A stretch of 64,000 nt of DNA, taken from assembly GCA_026414165.1 (NCBI GenBank), contig JAOAJN010000005.1, positions 52,935 through 116,934 of the forward strand, given 5' to 3'. The translations under genes were made by a program, and so were the position numbers. The notes under the pieces are model-generated. The model ran no database searches and had not been told where the DNA came from. It worked only from the letters and a program-made list of their open reading frames with translations. This stretch comes from Candidatus Methanomethylicaceae archaeon (GTDB lineage: Archaea; Thermoproteota; Methanomethylicia; Methanomethylicales; Methanomethylicaceae). Position 1 is the first letter of the stretch, and every line of letters starts with the position of its first letter. This document shows, one piece after another, positions 52,293 to 60,402 of this stretch.

Positions 52293-53069
52293 TTAATATA
52301 AATCTAAATATATAGTAATTAGGGTCCCGTATATTTTCCAATTTGAGTCTGGCCAAATTTCCTCAGGGATCTTTTCGACCTTTACGTTAACGAATCCAAA
52401 ACGCTCGAATAATGCTTTATAATCTCGCACCCATTTTCCCTTATAGAGAAATTCGATTCTTTCATTATTCAATCTTTCTGAGTGCCACTCCAACAAAATT
52501 ATCGTTTTCCTTGCAATCCTAACAAAATTTTTTATTACTTTCTCTATTTTGTCTGGACCAATATAAATCAATACTGCATCTGTGAAAACAATATCAAAGC
52601 TTTTATCCTTAAAAGTATCCAGATCATCTGCTTTTGAGCAAATTAACTTGACATTTGATATTCCTTCGTTTTTTAAAAATTTGTTTCCTTCATTCACTGC
52701 AACTGGGTTTATATCGACCCCAATTATTCGCGCCAAAGGAAGGAATTTTGCAAGCAAATACAAATTTGGTCCACAATTTGATCCAACTTCTAATATACTC
52801 TCGATTGGCGCAAATCTCAGTATTCTTTGCACTAAAAAATTTCTATGCGGATGATTTTTCGACTCCCAATAATCTTTAACCCACGAATCTCTATTGGGCA
52901 GATCTTCCCAATCACTTTTTTGTTTCGTATGGCGCATTAACCATCTTCTTTCATAGAATTCCGATCCTTCGATTCTTATAACTATGTGAAGCATCTTCCA
53001 ATAGATTTTTGAAGCAATTCTATTTAATGTGGTACTTTTTTTTAATAACTTTAATAATTCTTCCCGCAT
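52293..53069 (-). CDS. Class I SAM methyltransferase with N-terminal extension (glycan operon)
   Basis: 258 residues. An approximately 85-residue N-terminal part (RRWLMRHTKQKSDW, DYWESKNHPHRNFLVQRI) precedes the SAM site SILEVGSNCGPNLYLLAKF, with IIGVDINP and FDIVFTDAVLIYIG. This build is common in surface-polysaccharide loci. The ATG overlaps the aminotransferase stop by one base (TGATG). Probably a sugar methyltransferase; target unknown. Confidence 0.75.
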   Translation of the reverse strand: MREELLKLLKKSTTLNRIASKIYWKMLHIVIRIEGSEFYERRWLMRHTKQKSDWEDLPNRDSWVKDYWESKNHPHRNFLVQRILRFAPIESILEVGSNCGPNLYLLAKFLPLARIIGVDINPVAVNEGNKFLKNEGISNVKLICSKADDLDTFKDKSFDIVFTDAVLIYIGPDKIEKVIKNFVRIARKTIILLEWHSERLNNERIEFLYKGKWVRDYKALFERFGFVNVKVEKIPEEIWPDSNWKIYGTLITIYLDLY

Positions 53070-54217
53070 CACAAACACTCTTTTTTAAACTTGTGGATTG
53101 TGCTTATTACATACTCGACTTGTTCGTTAGTCAACTCTGGATAAATTGGCAGTGAAATAACCTCCTTAGAGATTTTTTCAGTTTCTGGGAGTTTAAAGTG
53201 ATCAAGTTTCAATGCTTTTTGAAGGTGATTTGGCGTTCTCCATGAAATCATGGTCTCTATCCCATTTTTCTCTAGAAAGGTTGCGAGTTTGTCTCGCTCC
53301 TTCAATCTTATTACATAATTTTGGAAAACGTCGTAATAAGGAGAGTTGGTATTAGGTGGAGGGGGTAATGTGATCTCTTCAATTTCTGAAAGCCCCTCGT
53401 TGTACATTCTGGCAATCTCCCGCCTCCTCTCTATCCATTTATTCAGATGAATCAATTTCACATTGAGTATTCCTGCTTGAATGTTATCGAGTACACTATT
53501 AAACCCAAAACAGTAAATTTTTTTATCTTTAGCCTCCTCAGGATCCTTCATTAAATATCTTGCCTTTTCACCGTTATCCCTTAACAAATAGAGTTTCTCT
53601 GCGAGTCTTTCATTATCTGTGGTTATGAATCCGCCATCACCATAACATCCAAGGATTTTAGCAGGATAAAAACTGAAACATCCTGTCAATCCGAATGAGC
53701 CTGCTACTTTTCCCATGAATCTTGCACCTACTGCTTGAGCGGCATCCTCGATTACCGCAAGGCCATATTTGTTCGCGATCTTCATTATCTTTTCCATATC
53801 ACAACAACGTCCATTAAGGTGTACTGGTATTATTGCCTTAGTTTTCGAATTTATTGCCTCTTCCAATAATTCTACATTCATGTTATAGTCTGGGCCTACA
53901 TCAATGAGAACTGGGGTTGCACGATTGTGTACTATCGAAGCTATGGTTGCGATATATGTATGGCTAACAGTGATAACTTCGTCACCTTCACCAACCCCTA
54001 TCGCATAAAGTGAGAGAAATAGAGAATCTGTGCAGCTGTTTGTACTTATTCCGAACCTAGAACCAATATATTTAGCAAAATCTCTTTCGAACTGGATCGT
54101 ATCATCACGTAGATACAAATCTCCTTTTAATAGGAGAGAGTGAATTTTTTCATCAATCTCTTTCTTCAATAAAGAGTATTGTAATGGGTAGTTTACAAAA
54201 GGAACTTTATAAATCAT
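53069..54217 (-). CDS. DegT/DnrJ/EryC1 sugar aminotransferase
   Basis: PLP-dependent enzyme that converts a keto NDP-sugar to an amino sugar. 382 residues; PLP contacts in SCTDSLFLSL, D158 in VIEDAAQAVGA and the Schiff-base K187 in FSFYPAKILG. Start ATG with GGAGGTC six bases upstream. It follows the E1 beta gene. It may act in the same branched-sugar route as the TPP enzyme pair, or provide the WbpE step missing from the dehydrogenase/acetyltransferase genes at 59-62 kb; sequence alone does not decide. Confidence 0.92.
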   Translation of the reverse strand: MIYKVPFVNYPLQYSLLKKEIDEKIHSLLLKGDLYLRDDTIQFERDFAKYIGSRFGISTNSCTDSLFLSLYAIGVGEGDEVITVSHTYIATIASIVHNRATPVLIDVGPDYNMNVELLEEAINSKTKAIIPVHLNGRCCDMEKIMKIANKYGLAVIEDAAQAVGARFMGKVAGSFGLTGCFSFYPAKILGCYGDGGFITTDNERLAEKLYLLRDNGEKARYLMKDPEEAKDKKIYCFGFNSVLDNIQAGILNVKLIHLNKWIERRREIARMYNEGLSEIEEITLPPPPNTNSPYYDVFQNYVIRLKERDKLATFLEKNGIETMISWRTPNHLQKALKLDHFKLPETEKISKEVISLPIYPELTNEQVEYVISTIHKFKKECL

Positions 54218-54220
54218 GTC

Positions 54221-55201
54221 TCAGACCTCCATTATCTTCTGAACTGTAGAAACTATTTTTTCTTTTCTGGGATAGTAGATTTGTTCAAGTGAAGAGGAAG
54301 CTGGTGCTGGTACATCTGGCAGGGTCACCCTAATTAAGGGCGCTTTTAAATTTTTAATCAGTTCACTCTCAGCAATTTTCGCCGCTATCTCGGCACTTAA
54401 ACCACAAGTTTTCCATCCCCCATCAACTATTACGATCCTTTTCGTTCTTTTAACTGACTGTGAAATTAAATCAAAGTCTATTGGTTTTATGGATCTGAGA
54501 TCTATGACATCTACATTTATTCCCCGTTCTTCGCATTCTTCTGCGGCTAGTATTGCCTCGTGAACCATATAGGAGCTTGCAATGATCGTTACATCATCCC
54601 CTCTCTTTCGAAAGATGCCTTTACCAATGGGAATTGAGTATAATTCCTCTGGAACATTGCATTTCAAATTGTATAACCAACGATCATCCACAAATATTAC
54701 TGGATTACCGTCATTTACACAACTGACGAGCAAACCTTTTGCATCATAACCATTGCTTGGCGCGACTACCTTGAGCCCGGGTATATGTGCAAAGATTGCA
54801 TGAATCGCTTGGGAATGTTGCGCTGCTTGTTCTCCACCTCTGTTGATTATTGCCCATATAGTCATAGGCACATTTAGTTGCCCCCCAAACATGAAATACC
54901 AATTAGCTGCATGGTTTGCTATCTGATCCATAGCATAATACATAAAATCCATCCTTGGAAATACATAAATGGGGCGCATACCAGTAAACGCAAGTCCTAT
55001 GGCTACACCAGTTGTACAGTTTTCAGATACTGGTGGATCTATCACTCGCTCTTCTCCAAATCTACTAATAAGACCGACTGTTGTTGTTCCCACATACCAT
55101 GGACTTGTTACGCCCTGTCCTATTAAGACTACTCTTTCATCTTTTTGCATTAATTGATGTAATGTCTCGTTGATCGCATAAGAATACGTAACTTCTCGCA
55201 T
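54221..55201 (-). CDS. TPP-dependent dehydrogenase E1 beta subunit-like protein
   Basis: 326 residues, resembling the beta subunit of pyruvate or branched-chain keto-acid dehydrogenase E1. Typical parts are RVIDPPVSENCTTGVAIGLA, FPRMDFMYYAMDQIANHAA, QHSQAIHAIFAHIPGLKVV, SNGYDAKGLL and the C-terminal transketolase-like domain (VDVIDLRSIKPID). It is next to the alpha subunit but no lipoyl-carrying E2 or E3 is present. In this operon it more likely forms a two-carbon-transferring ligase for a sugar than a dehydrogenase complex (inference). Confidence 0.88.
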   Translation of the reverse strand: MREVTYSYAINETLHQLMQKDERVVLIGQGVTSPWYVGTTTVGLISRFGEERVIDPPVSENCTTGVAIGLAFTGMRPIYVFPRMDFMYYAMDQIANHAANWYFMFGGQLNVPMTIWAIINRGGEQAAQHSQAIHAIFAHIPGLKVVAPSNGYDAKGLLVSCVNDGNPVIFVDDRWLYNLKCNVPEELYSIPIGKGIFRKRGDDVTIIASSYMVHEAILAAEECEERGINVDVIDLRSIKPIDFDLISQSVKRTKRIVIVDGGWKTCGLSAEIAAKIAESELIKNLKAPLIRVTLPDVPAPASSSLEQIYYPRKEKIVSTVQKIMEV

Positions 55202-55212
55202 TAAATTCGCCT

Positions 55213-56196
55213 CTACTTAAATACGTACAACATAAGCTCATCCTCCGTTTGAGGCGGCTTTGGACTTTCTTTTGCAAATTTTATAGCTTCTTCTACCTCA
55301 TTTTCAACTTTTAATTTAATGAATTCCATTTCTTTCTCACTTAATATACTGTTCATGACCATTATCTTTTCAAGAGACTTAATTGGGCATTTTTTCATCC
55401 AGTATTCTAATTCTTCCGAACTCCTTAATCCTTTATCTAAATCATAATTTGGACCAACATGCCCCCTCCATCTGTACGTCAAACACTCAAGCAGGTATGG
55501 TCCCTCACCAGAGCGTGCACTATCGACTGCTATTTTGGTCTTCTCATAAACCTTTAGAACATCATTTCCATCAACAAGGGCTCCGTCCATGGCAAAACTT
55601 AAAGCCTTTTTATATATTGAAGGATCCGCTAAAATCTTAGAGATTGGCATATGTGTCGAATAGTGGTTTTTTTCACACACAAATATGACTGGAAGTTTTT
55701 TAAGGGCAGCAAAATTTAGGCTCTCATAAAACACTCCCTCACAAACCGCTCCCTCTCCAAAGAAGGCTACTGCTACTGAGTCTTTTTTTTGAATTTTAAA
55801 CCCTAGTGCCGCTCCGACTGCCAAAGGTATCGATCCGCCGACTATTGCAGAACTACCCATAATCCCCATATCAATCGATGCTATATGCATCGATCCTCCT
55901 CTGCCTTTTGAAGTGCCTGTCTCTCGACAGAAGAGTTCTGCCATTAACTTTTTCATATCTCCACCTTTGGCCAGATAATGTCCGTGAGAACGATGTGTAC
56001 TAAATATATAGTCGTCCTTTCTTAAGGCGGCGCACACTCCTGTCGCAACCGCTTCTTGTCCTATGTACAAATGACATGGGCATATTATCTCTTTTTTGAG
56101 TATTAGATCGGCGACTTTCTCTTCAAACACACGTATCTTCAACATGGTTTCATATAGATTTATTATGAACTCTTGTGGCAGCCTCTTTATATCCAT
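55213..56196 (-). CDS. TPP-dependent dehydrogenase E1 alpha subunit-like protein
   Basis: 327 residues. The thiamine-diphosphate motif runs from GEGAVCEG (147-154) to CEKN (174-177), with ESLNFAALKKLPVIF between; FSTHRSHGHYLAKG (65-78) and GTSKGRGGSMHIA are conserved E1 alpha segments. With the adjacent beta subunit it makes a complete E1 that decarboxylates a 2-keto acid. Surrounded by sugar-modifying genes: epimerase upstream, aminotransferase downstream. Acetoin dehydrogenase is an alternative, but no E2/E3 genes support it. Confidence 0.88.
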   Translation of the reverse strand: MDIKRLPQEFIINLYETMLKIRVFEEKVADLILKKEIICPCHLYIGQEAVATGVCAALRKDDYIFSTHRSHGHYLAKGGDMKKLMAELFCRETGTSKGRGGSMHIASIDMGIMGSSAIVGGSIPLAVGAALGFKIQKKDSVAVAFFGEGAVCEGVFYESLNFAALKKLPVIFVCEKNHYSTHMPISKILADPSIYKKALSFAMDGALVDGNDVLKVYEKTKIAVDSARSGEGPYLLECLTYRWRGHVGPNYDLDKGLRSSEELEYWMKKCPIKSLEKIMVMNSILSEKEMEFIKLKVENEVEEAIKFAKESPKPPQTEDELMLYVFK

Positions 56197-56213
56197 TTGT
56201 AAACCCTCAAACT

Positions 56214-57176
56214 CTAAATTACAATTCTTTGTTCCATGCCAAATTTTTTATACCACTGTATAAAATCCATTAACCCCTCTTTAAGAGAATACTTTGGTAC
56301 CCATTTAAGGAGGGTCTTCGCTTTTGAATAATTGGCTATCAATCTATTCACTTCACCAATCCTTGGTGCCGTATGAACTGGCTCTAATTCTCCTTTTTTA
56401 CCACAAAGCTCTATAATAAGTCTAGCAAGATCAATTATGCTTATTTCCTTACCAGTTCCAAAGTTTAACGGCTCATTTAGACCCTCCTCGAAGTTTAAAA
56501 CTAAATCATATGCTTGTAGGGCATCTTCTATATAGGTATAATCTCTTGTTTGATTGCCTTCCCCATAAATAATCGGTGGCAAATTATTGAGAACCCGCCT
56601 TGTAAATATGGAAATGACGCCGCCATATCCTATATCCCTCTGCCTAGGTCCAAATATATTGAAAAACCTGATTATTGGGATATTCATTCCGTACGTACGA
56701 ATATAAGAATAACACATTCTGTCCGCAGCAATTTTACTTGCACCATATGGATGCGGCGCACAAAGTGGGTGCCCTTCATCTATAGGCACATATTGTGCAG
56801 ATCCGTATACCTCACTGGATGAAGCGAATATGACCTTTTTTATATCTTGGATTCTGGCAATTTCAAGAACATTCTGCGTTCCCATAACATTTATTTCGTA
56901 AGTAAGCTTTGGCTCAACATACGATCTATCTACATGTATCTGTGCTGCCAAATGGAATATTACATCAACATTTCTTGATACACTCTCTAATGCCTCATAG
57001 TCTCGAACATCTCCCTTAACAAGTTTGAAATTTCTGTAATCCAAAAGGTGCCTGATATTAAGAAGATTTCCGCTAAGAAAGTTGTCGAAGCATATTACTG
57101 TATGTCCTAACTTTGTATACTTCTCGCAGAGATGACTCCCTATAAATCCTGCTCCTCCTGTTATTAACATCCTCAT
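56214..57176 (-). CDS. NAD-dependent epimerase/dehydratase (glycan operon)
   Basis: 320 residues, extended SDR. GGAGFIGSHLCEKY, CFDNFLSG, KGDVRDYEAL, SSSEVYGSAQ and catalytic YGASK are all present; NIFGPRQ and GEGNQTRDYTYIEDA are typical of the UDP-sugar epimerase/UDP-glucuronate decarboxylase group. ATG overlaps the GT4 stop (ATGA). It would make the nucleotide sugar that the downstream TPP pair and aminotransferase modify. Exact product unknown. Confidence 0.88.
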   Translation of the reverse strand: MRMLITGGAGFIGSHLCEKYTKLGHTVICFDNFLSGNLLNIRHLLDYRNFKLVKGDVRDYEALESVSRNVDVIFHLAAQIHVDRSYVEPKLTYEINVMGTQNVLEIARIQDIKKVIFASSSEVYGSAQYVPIDEGHPLCAPHPYGASKIAADRMCYSYIRTYGMNIPIIRFFNIFGPRQRDIGYGGVISIFTRRVLNNLPPIIYGEGNQTRDYTYIEDALQAYDLVLNFEEGLNEPLNFGTGKEISIIDLARLIIELCGKKGELEPVHTAPRIGEVNRLIANYSKAKTLLKWVPKYSLKEGLMDFIQWYKKFGMEQRIVI

Positions 57177-58264
57177 TTTTTAAACCTCTCGTAAATCATT
57201 TTGTATATTATTTCCATTTTCTCCATCTCCCTATAATAATTATTTTTCATTGATATTATCTGCCTATTTTTCTCCCCAAATTTTTTCCTCAATCTGTCGT
57301 CACTAAGTAGATTGACTATGCGATCAGCTAACATGGCATGACTGTTTATAGGCACTACAAATCCATTCTCTCCATCTTTCACCCAATGCCTATTGTCCCC
57401 AAAGTCTGTAACAACTACAGGTAGTGCACATGCCATCGCCTCGGCTGTACTCGCAGCAAGCCCTGCGTCTGAAAGTGCTGTGGAAACATAGACATCTGCA
57501 AGATTAAGGTATTTTGGCATTAGCTCGTTTGGAACAATCCCCATAAATAGCACACTCTTCTCTATCCCTAAACTTCTTACTAACTTTCTTAACATCGACT
57601 CTTGCTCTCCTTTACCAAAAATAAGGAATTTTGCATCTGGAATATATTTTAATACTAAAGGTATAGCACGAACCAAACTCTCTACGCCATATATGGGTTT
57701 TAAGCTTCTTAAACTTATCACCACAGGACATTTTGAGATTCCCAAACTCTTTGCTAAATCTTCGTCTCGAGGAGCTGGCTTAAATAAATCAACATCAACA
57801 CCAAAGAAAACCATTTTTAATTTGTTTTCATTACCTGATAAATGCCTCAAAATACTCTTGAGATGATAGCCATCATATGTTACAAGATCTGCTTTTTTTA
57901 TGGAGAATTTTGTGAGGATCTTGACTATTTTTAATCTATGCAATTCCCCTAATAAATCGGATCCCCAAACAGTTAGAATTAATGGGTGATAATTTGATAA
58001 TGCTCCCCACCAACCATACTTAACGACATAATGCGCATGTAAAATATCTGGCTTGATCATATTTACAAGCCTCCTGACGCAAAATATACCAAACAAGAAA
58101 TCCATAGGATTTTTTCCTATTTTTGGAACTTGGTGCACATAAACATCCTTGATTGCAAATGGTTTTGAGGAAATAATATGTACTTCATGCCCTTTTTTTA
58201 CAAAAAATTTCGTCCATCTTTGCGTATGAATACTCTCTGCATCAGCAAGATAGCAGATTCTCAT
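57173..58264 (-). CDS. Family 4 glycosyltransferase
   Basis: 363 residues, GT-B fold. N-terminal ICYLADAESIHTQRWTKFF and DILHAHYVVKYGWWG; donor domain with VVISLRSLKPIYGVESLVRA, KFLIFGKGEQESML and the E-x7-E region SDAGLAASTAEAMACALPVV. It is the first gene of the minus-strand glycan operon; 134 AT-rich bases separate it from the GPT gene and hold its probable promoter. Sugar donor unknown. Confidence 0.9.
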   Translation of the reverse strand: MRICYLADAESIHTQRWTKFFVKKGHEVHIISSKPFAIKDVYVHQVPKIGKNPMDFLFGIFCVRRLVNMIKPDILHAHYVVKYGWWGALSNYHPLILTVWGSDLLGELHRLKIVKILTKFSIKKADLVTYDGYHLKSILRHLSGNENKLKMVFFGVDVDLFKPAPRDEDLAKSLGISKCPVVISLRSLKPIYGVESLVRAIPLVLKYIPDAKFLIFGKGEQESMLRKLVRSLGIEKSVLFMGIVPNELMPKYLNLADVYVSTALSDAGLAASTAEAMACALPVVVTDFGDNRHWVKDGENGFVVPINSHAMLADRIVNLLSDDRLRKKFGEKNRQIISMKNNYYREMEKMEIIYKMIYERFKK

Positions 58265-58398
58265 TTATGGGTCCCTCCAACCAATTAAAAGCTGATATAT
58301 ATTTAGTTTTTATGATAAATATATTAATGATTTCTATAATAATTTGAAACTTTATTTTAATAAATTTATGGTTAATTTTGTTTTTGTGATTATTTTGT

Positions 58399-59394
58399 TT
58401 ACTGTATATATAACATAATGCCGAAAAGAGAAATTACAACCTCAAAAATGAGCAATGTGCTAACAACATCCCTTTCGTAGACTTTCTGCTTAATGCTTTT
58501 GAGTACTTTAATTACGAGATGTGTTACATCATATATACCATCATATGGCAGATCCAAGCTTCCATCTGAATTTACTTTTGCATACGCCTCAACTTTCATC
58601 TTTTTTCTGAGGGGTAGTAGGAAGTCCAAATAATAAGGAATGAAGAGAATCAGTGCTAATTTCTCAACATTGCCAAAGATCACCAAAACAGCTATAAATG
58701 CTCCTACAAGGTATGTGAAGGCATTTCCAGGAAAGATCTTAGCTGGATGCCAGTTGAATACTAGAAATGCTACAAGTGAAGCGACTATTATGCCTCCCAA
58801 AACCGCTACCCAACTACTTCCTTTGACATAACATACTATTGATATTGTTGCCGTTATTATTACTCCCATACCACACTCCAATCCGTTGTAACCTGCGAGC
58901 ATATTGAATGCATTCGTTGCTCCTACGATTCCTACTGGGACGAGCAAAATAGGGTAGAACGTCCCCAAATCCACCGTACCCACAAATGGAAGCTCTATCA
59001 CCGAGTGCCCAGCATTTATCACCATCATGGGCAAAGCTGCAGGTAGAGTAAGAAGCGGCTTCTGTAGCTTGGATAGTCCTATCTTCCATCCGAGCAAATC
59101 GTCCATCAACCCTATAATGAATATTATGAGGGCGGTGGTCATTCCACCTAGGATATAGATATTGTAAAATGGCTGATTTAGTAAGAAAGTATTAAGGGCC
59201 ACGTAATATAGGGTTCCCCCGACTATACCCCCCATCAACGGTATCCCTCCCATCTCTGGGACTAGTGGGTTGCCAAGCTTGTTCAGATCCTTCCCGACTA
59301 TGTTGACTTTCTTCGCAACACCTATCCACTTTAATGTGAGCCAGTAGGTCACGACAAAAGCTATTGGAAAAGATAAGAAAATGAGCAGGTTCAT
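58399..59394 (-). CDS. UDP-GlcNAc-1-phosphate:polyprenol-phosphate transferase (GPT/AglH-like)
   Basis: Membrane enzyme that starts lipid-linked glycan synthesis by moving GlcNAc-1-phosphate to dolichyl phosphate. 331 residues, about ten helices. The family motifs are PEMGGIPLMGG, IIGLMDDLLGW (catalytic acids), NAFNMLAGYNGLE and FPGNAFTYLVGA. The eukaryote-type NAFNMLAG(Y)NGLE favours DPAGT1/Alg7-like over bacterial MraY. ATG with GAGGTG upstream. It is divergent from the WbpB-like gene. Confidence 0.92.
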   Translation of the reverse strand: MNLLIFLSFPIAFVVTYWLTLKWIGVAKKVNIVGKDLNKLGNPLVPEMGGIPLMGGIVGGTLYYVALNTFLLNQPFYNIYILGGMTTALIIFIIGLMDDLLGWKIGLSKLQKPLLTLPAALPMMVINAGHSVIELPFVGTVDLGTFYPILLVPVGIVGATNAFNMLAGYNGLECGMGVIITATISIVCYVKGSSWVAVLGGIIVASLVAFLVFNWHPAKIFPGNAFTYLVGAFIAVLVIFGNVEKLALILFIPYYLDFLLPLRKKMKVEAYAKVNSDGSLDLPYDGIYDVTHLVIKVLKSIKQKVYERDVVSTLLIFEVVISLFGIMLYIQ

Positions 59395-59478
59395 GTAATC
59401 ACCTCAACCCACAATGTGACATACCAATATTGCAGATTGGACGGGTAGGTATTTAAGAGTATACTTCTCGTTAACTTA

Positions 59479-60402
59479 ATGATGCATATGTTGAAGGTGG
59501 GCGTTGTAGGCGTCGGTGTCATGGGGCGGAATCACGCCAGGATATACTCCAGTACAGACGGTTGTGAGCTTATTGGAGTACTGGACATCAATCCAGAAAT
59601 GGCCAAAGAAGTGGCAAAGGAACATAAAGTTCCGGCTTTTACAAGAATCGAGGACTTGCTCGCTGCCAAACCAGACGCTGTCAGCATCGTCGTCCCCACA
59701 TCCTCCCACAAGGATGTCTCTCTAAAATTCTTGGAGAAAGGTATCGCTTGCTTGGTCGAGAAGCCCATATCATCAACAGTTGAAGACGCAGAGGTTATGA
59801 TACGCTCTGCAGAGAGAAATGGCGCTATTTTAATGGTCGGACACATTGAAAGGTTTAATCCGGCCGTCTTTGCTATGAAGTCGATAATCTCAAACGGGGA
59901 ACTCGGCGAGATCTTCACCCTTTCAGCCAAAAGAGCGGGTCCATTCGATCCTCGGATAAAAGATGTGGGCATAATCGTCGATCTGATGACGCATGACATA
60001 GATGTATGCAGGTACCTTGTGGGGCGGGAACCCCTTGCCGTCCATGCAGTCTACGGCAAATATAAAAGGGATGTGGAGGACTTTGCCTCTCTTATTCTTG
60101 ATTTTGAAGGTGCCATCGCGACCATTGAGGCAAACCGTTTCACTCCATACAAGGTTAGGACTCTGAACGTCACAGGAAGTATCGGCATTGCTATGCTTGA
60201 TTATCTCGACCAAACGGTTGAGATGCAGACTGGTCTCATTAAGAGAAGAGTGGAAGTCCAAAAAATGGAGCCCCTCCGGGTGGAGATCGAACACTTCCTA
60301 GAGTGTGTCAGGAAGGGAAAAGAGCCACTGGTCGATGGGGAGGAGGGGCTGAAGAACCTCAAGATAGCACTGGAGGCGCTAAAGTGTGGGAGTTCTAGGT
60401 AG
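59479..60402 (+). CDS. Gfo/Idh/MocA oxidoreductase, WbpB-like
   Basis: 307 residues, NAD-binding GVVGVGVMGRNHARIY at the N-terminus and EKPISSTVEDAEVM, GHIERFNPAVFAM and the later GIIVDLMTHDIDVCRYL region. In the WbpA-WbpB-WbpE-WbpD route this enzyme oxidises C3 of UDP-GlcNAcA to a 3-keto sugar. The assignment rests on family plus the two next genes. It overlaps the dehydrogenase by 17 bases. TTTAAGAGTATAC about 30 bases upstream could be its promoter. Confidence 0.85.
   Translation: MMHMLKVGVVGVGVMGRNHARIYSSTDGCELIGVLDINPEMAKEVAKEHKVPAFTRIEDLLAAKPDAVSIVVPTSSHKDVSLKFLEKGIACLVEKPISSTVEDAEVMIRSAERNGAILMVGHIERFNPAVFAMKSIISNGELGEIFTLSAKRAGPFDPRIKDVGIIVDLMTHDIDVCRYLVGREPLAVHAVYGKYKRDVEDFASLILDFEGAIATIEANRFTPYKVRTLNVTGSIGIAMLDYLDQTVEMQTGLIKRRVEVQKMEPLRVEIEHFLECVRKGKEPLVDGEEGLKNLKIALEALKCGSSR

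Noticed and set aside
53069..56196. A full acetoin or pyruvate dehydrogenase operon
   Set aside because: Only the E1 subunits are present; no lipoyl E2 or flavin E3 gene, and all neighbours act on sugars.
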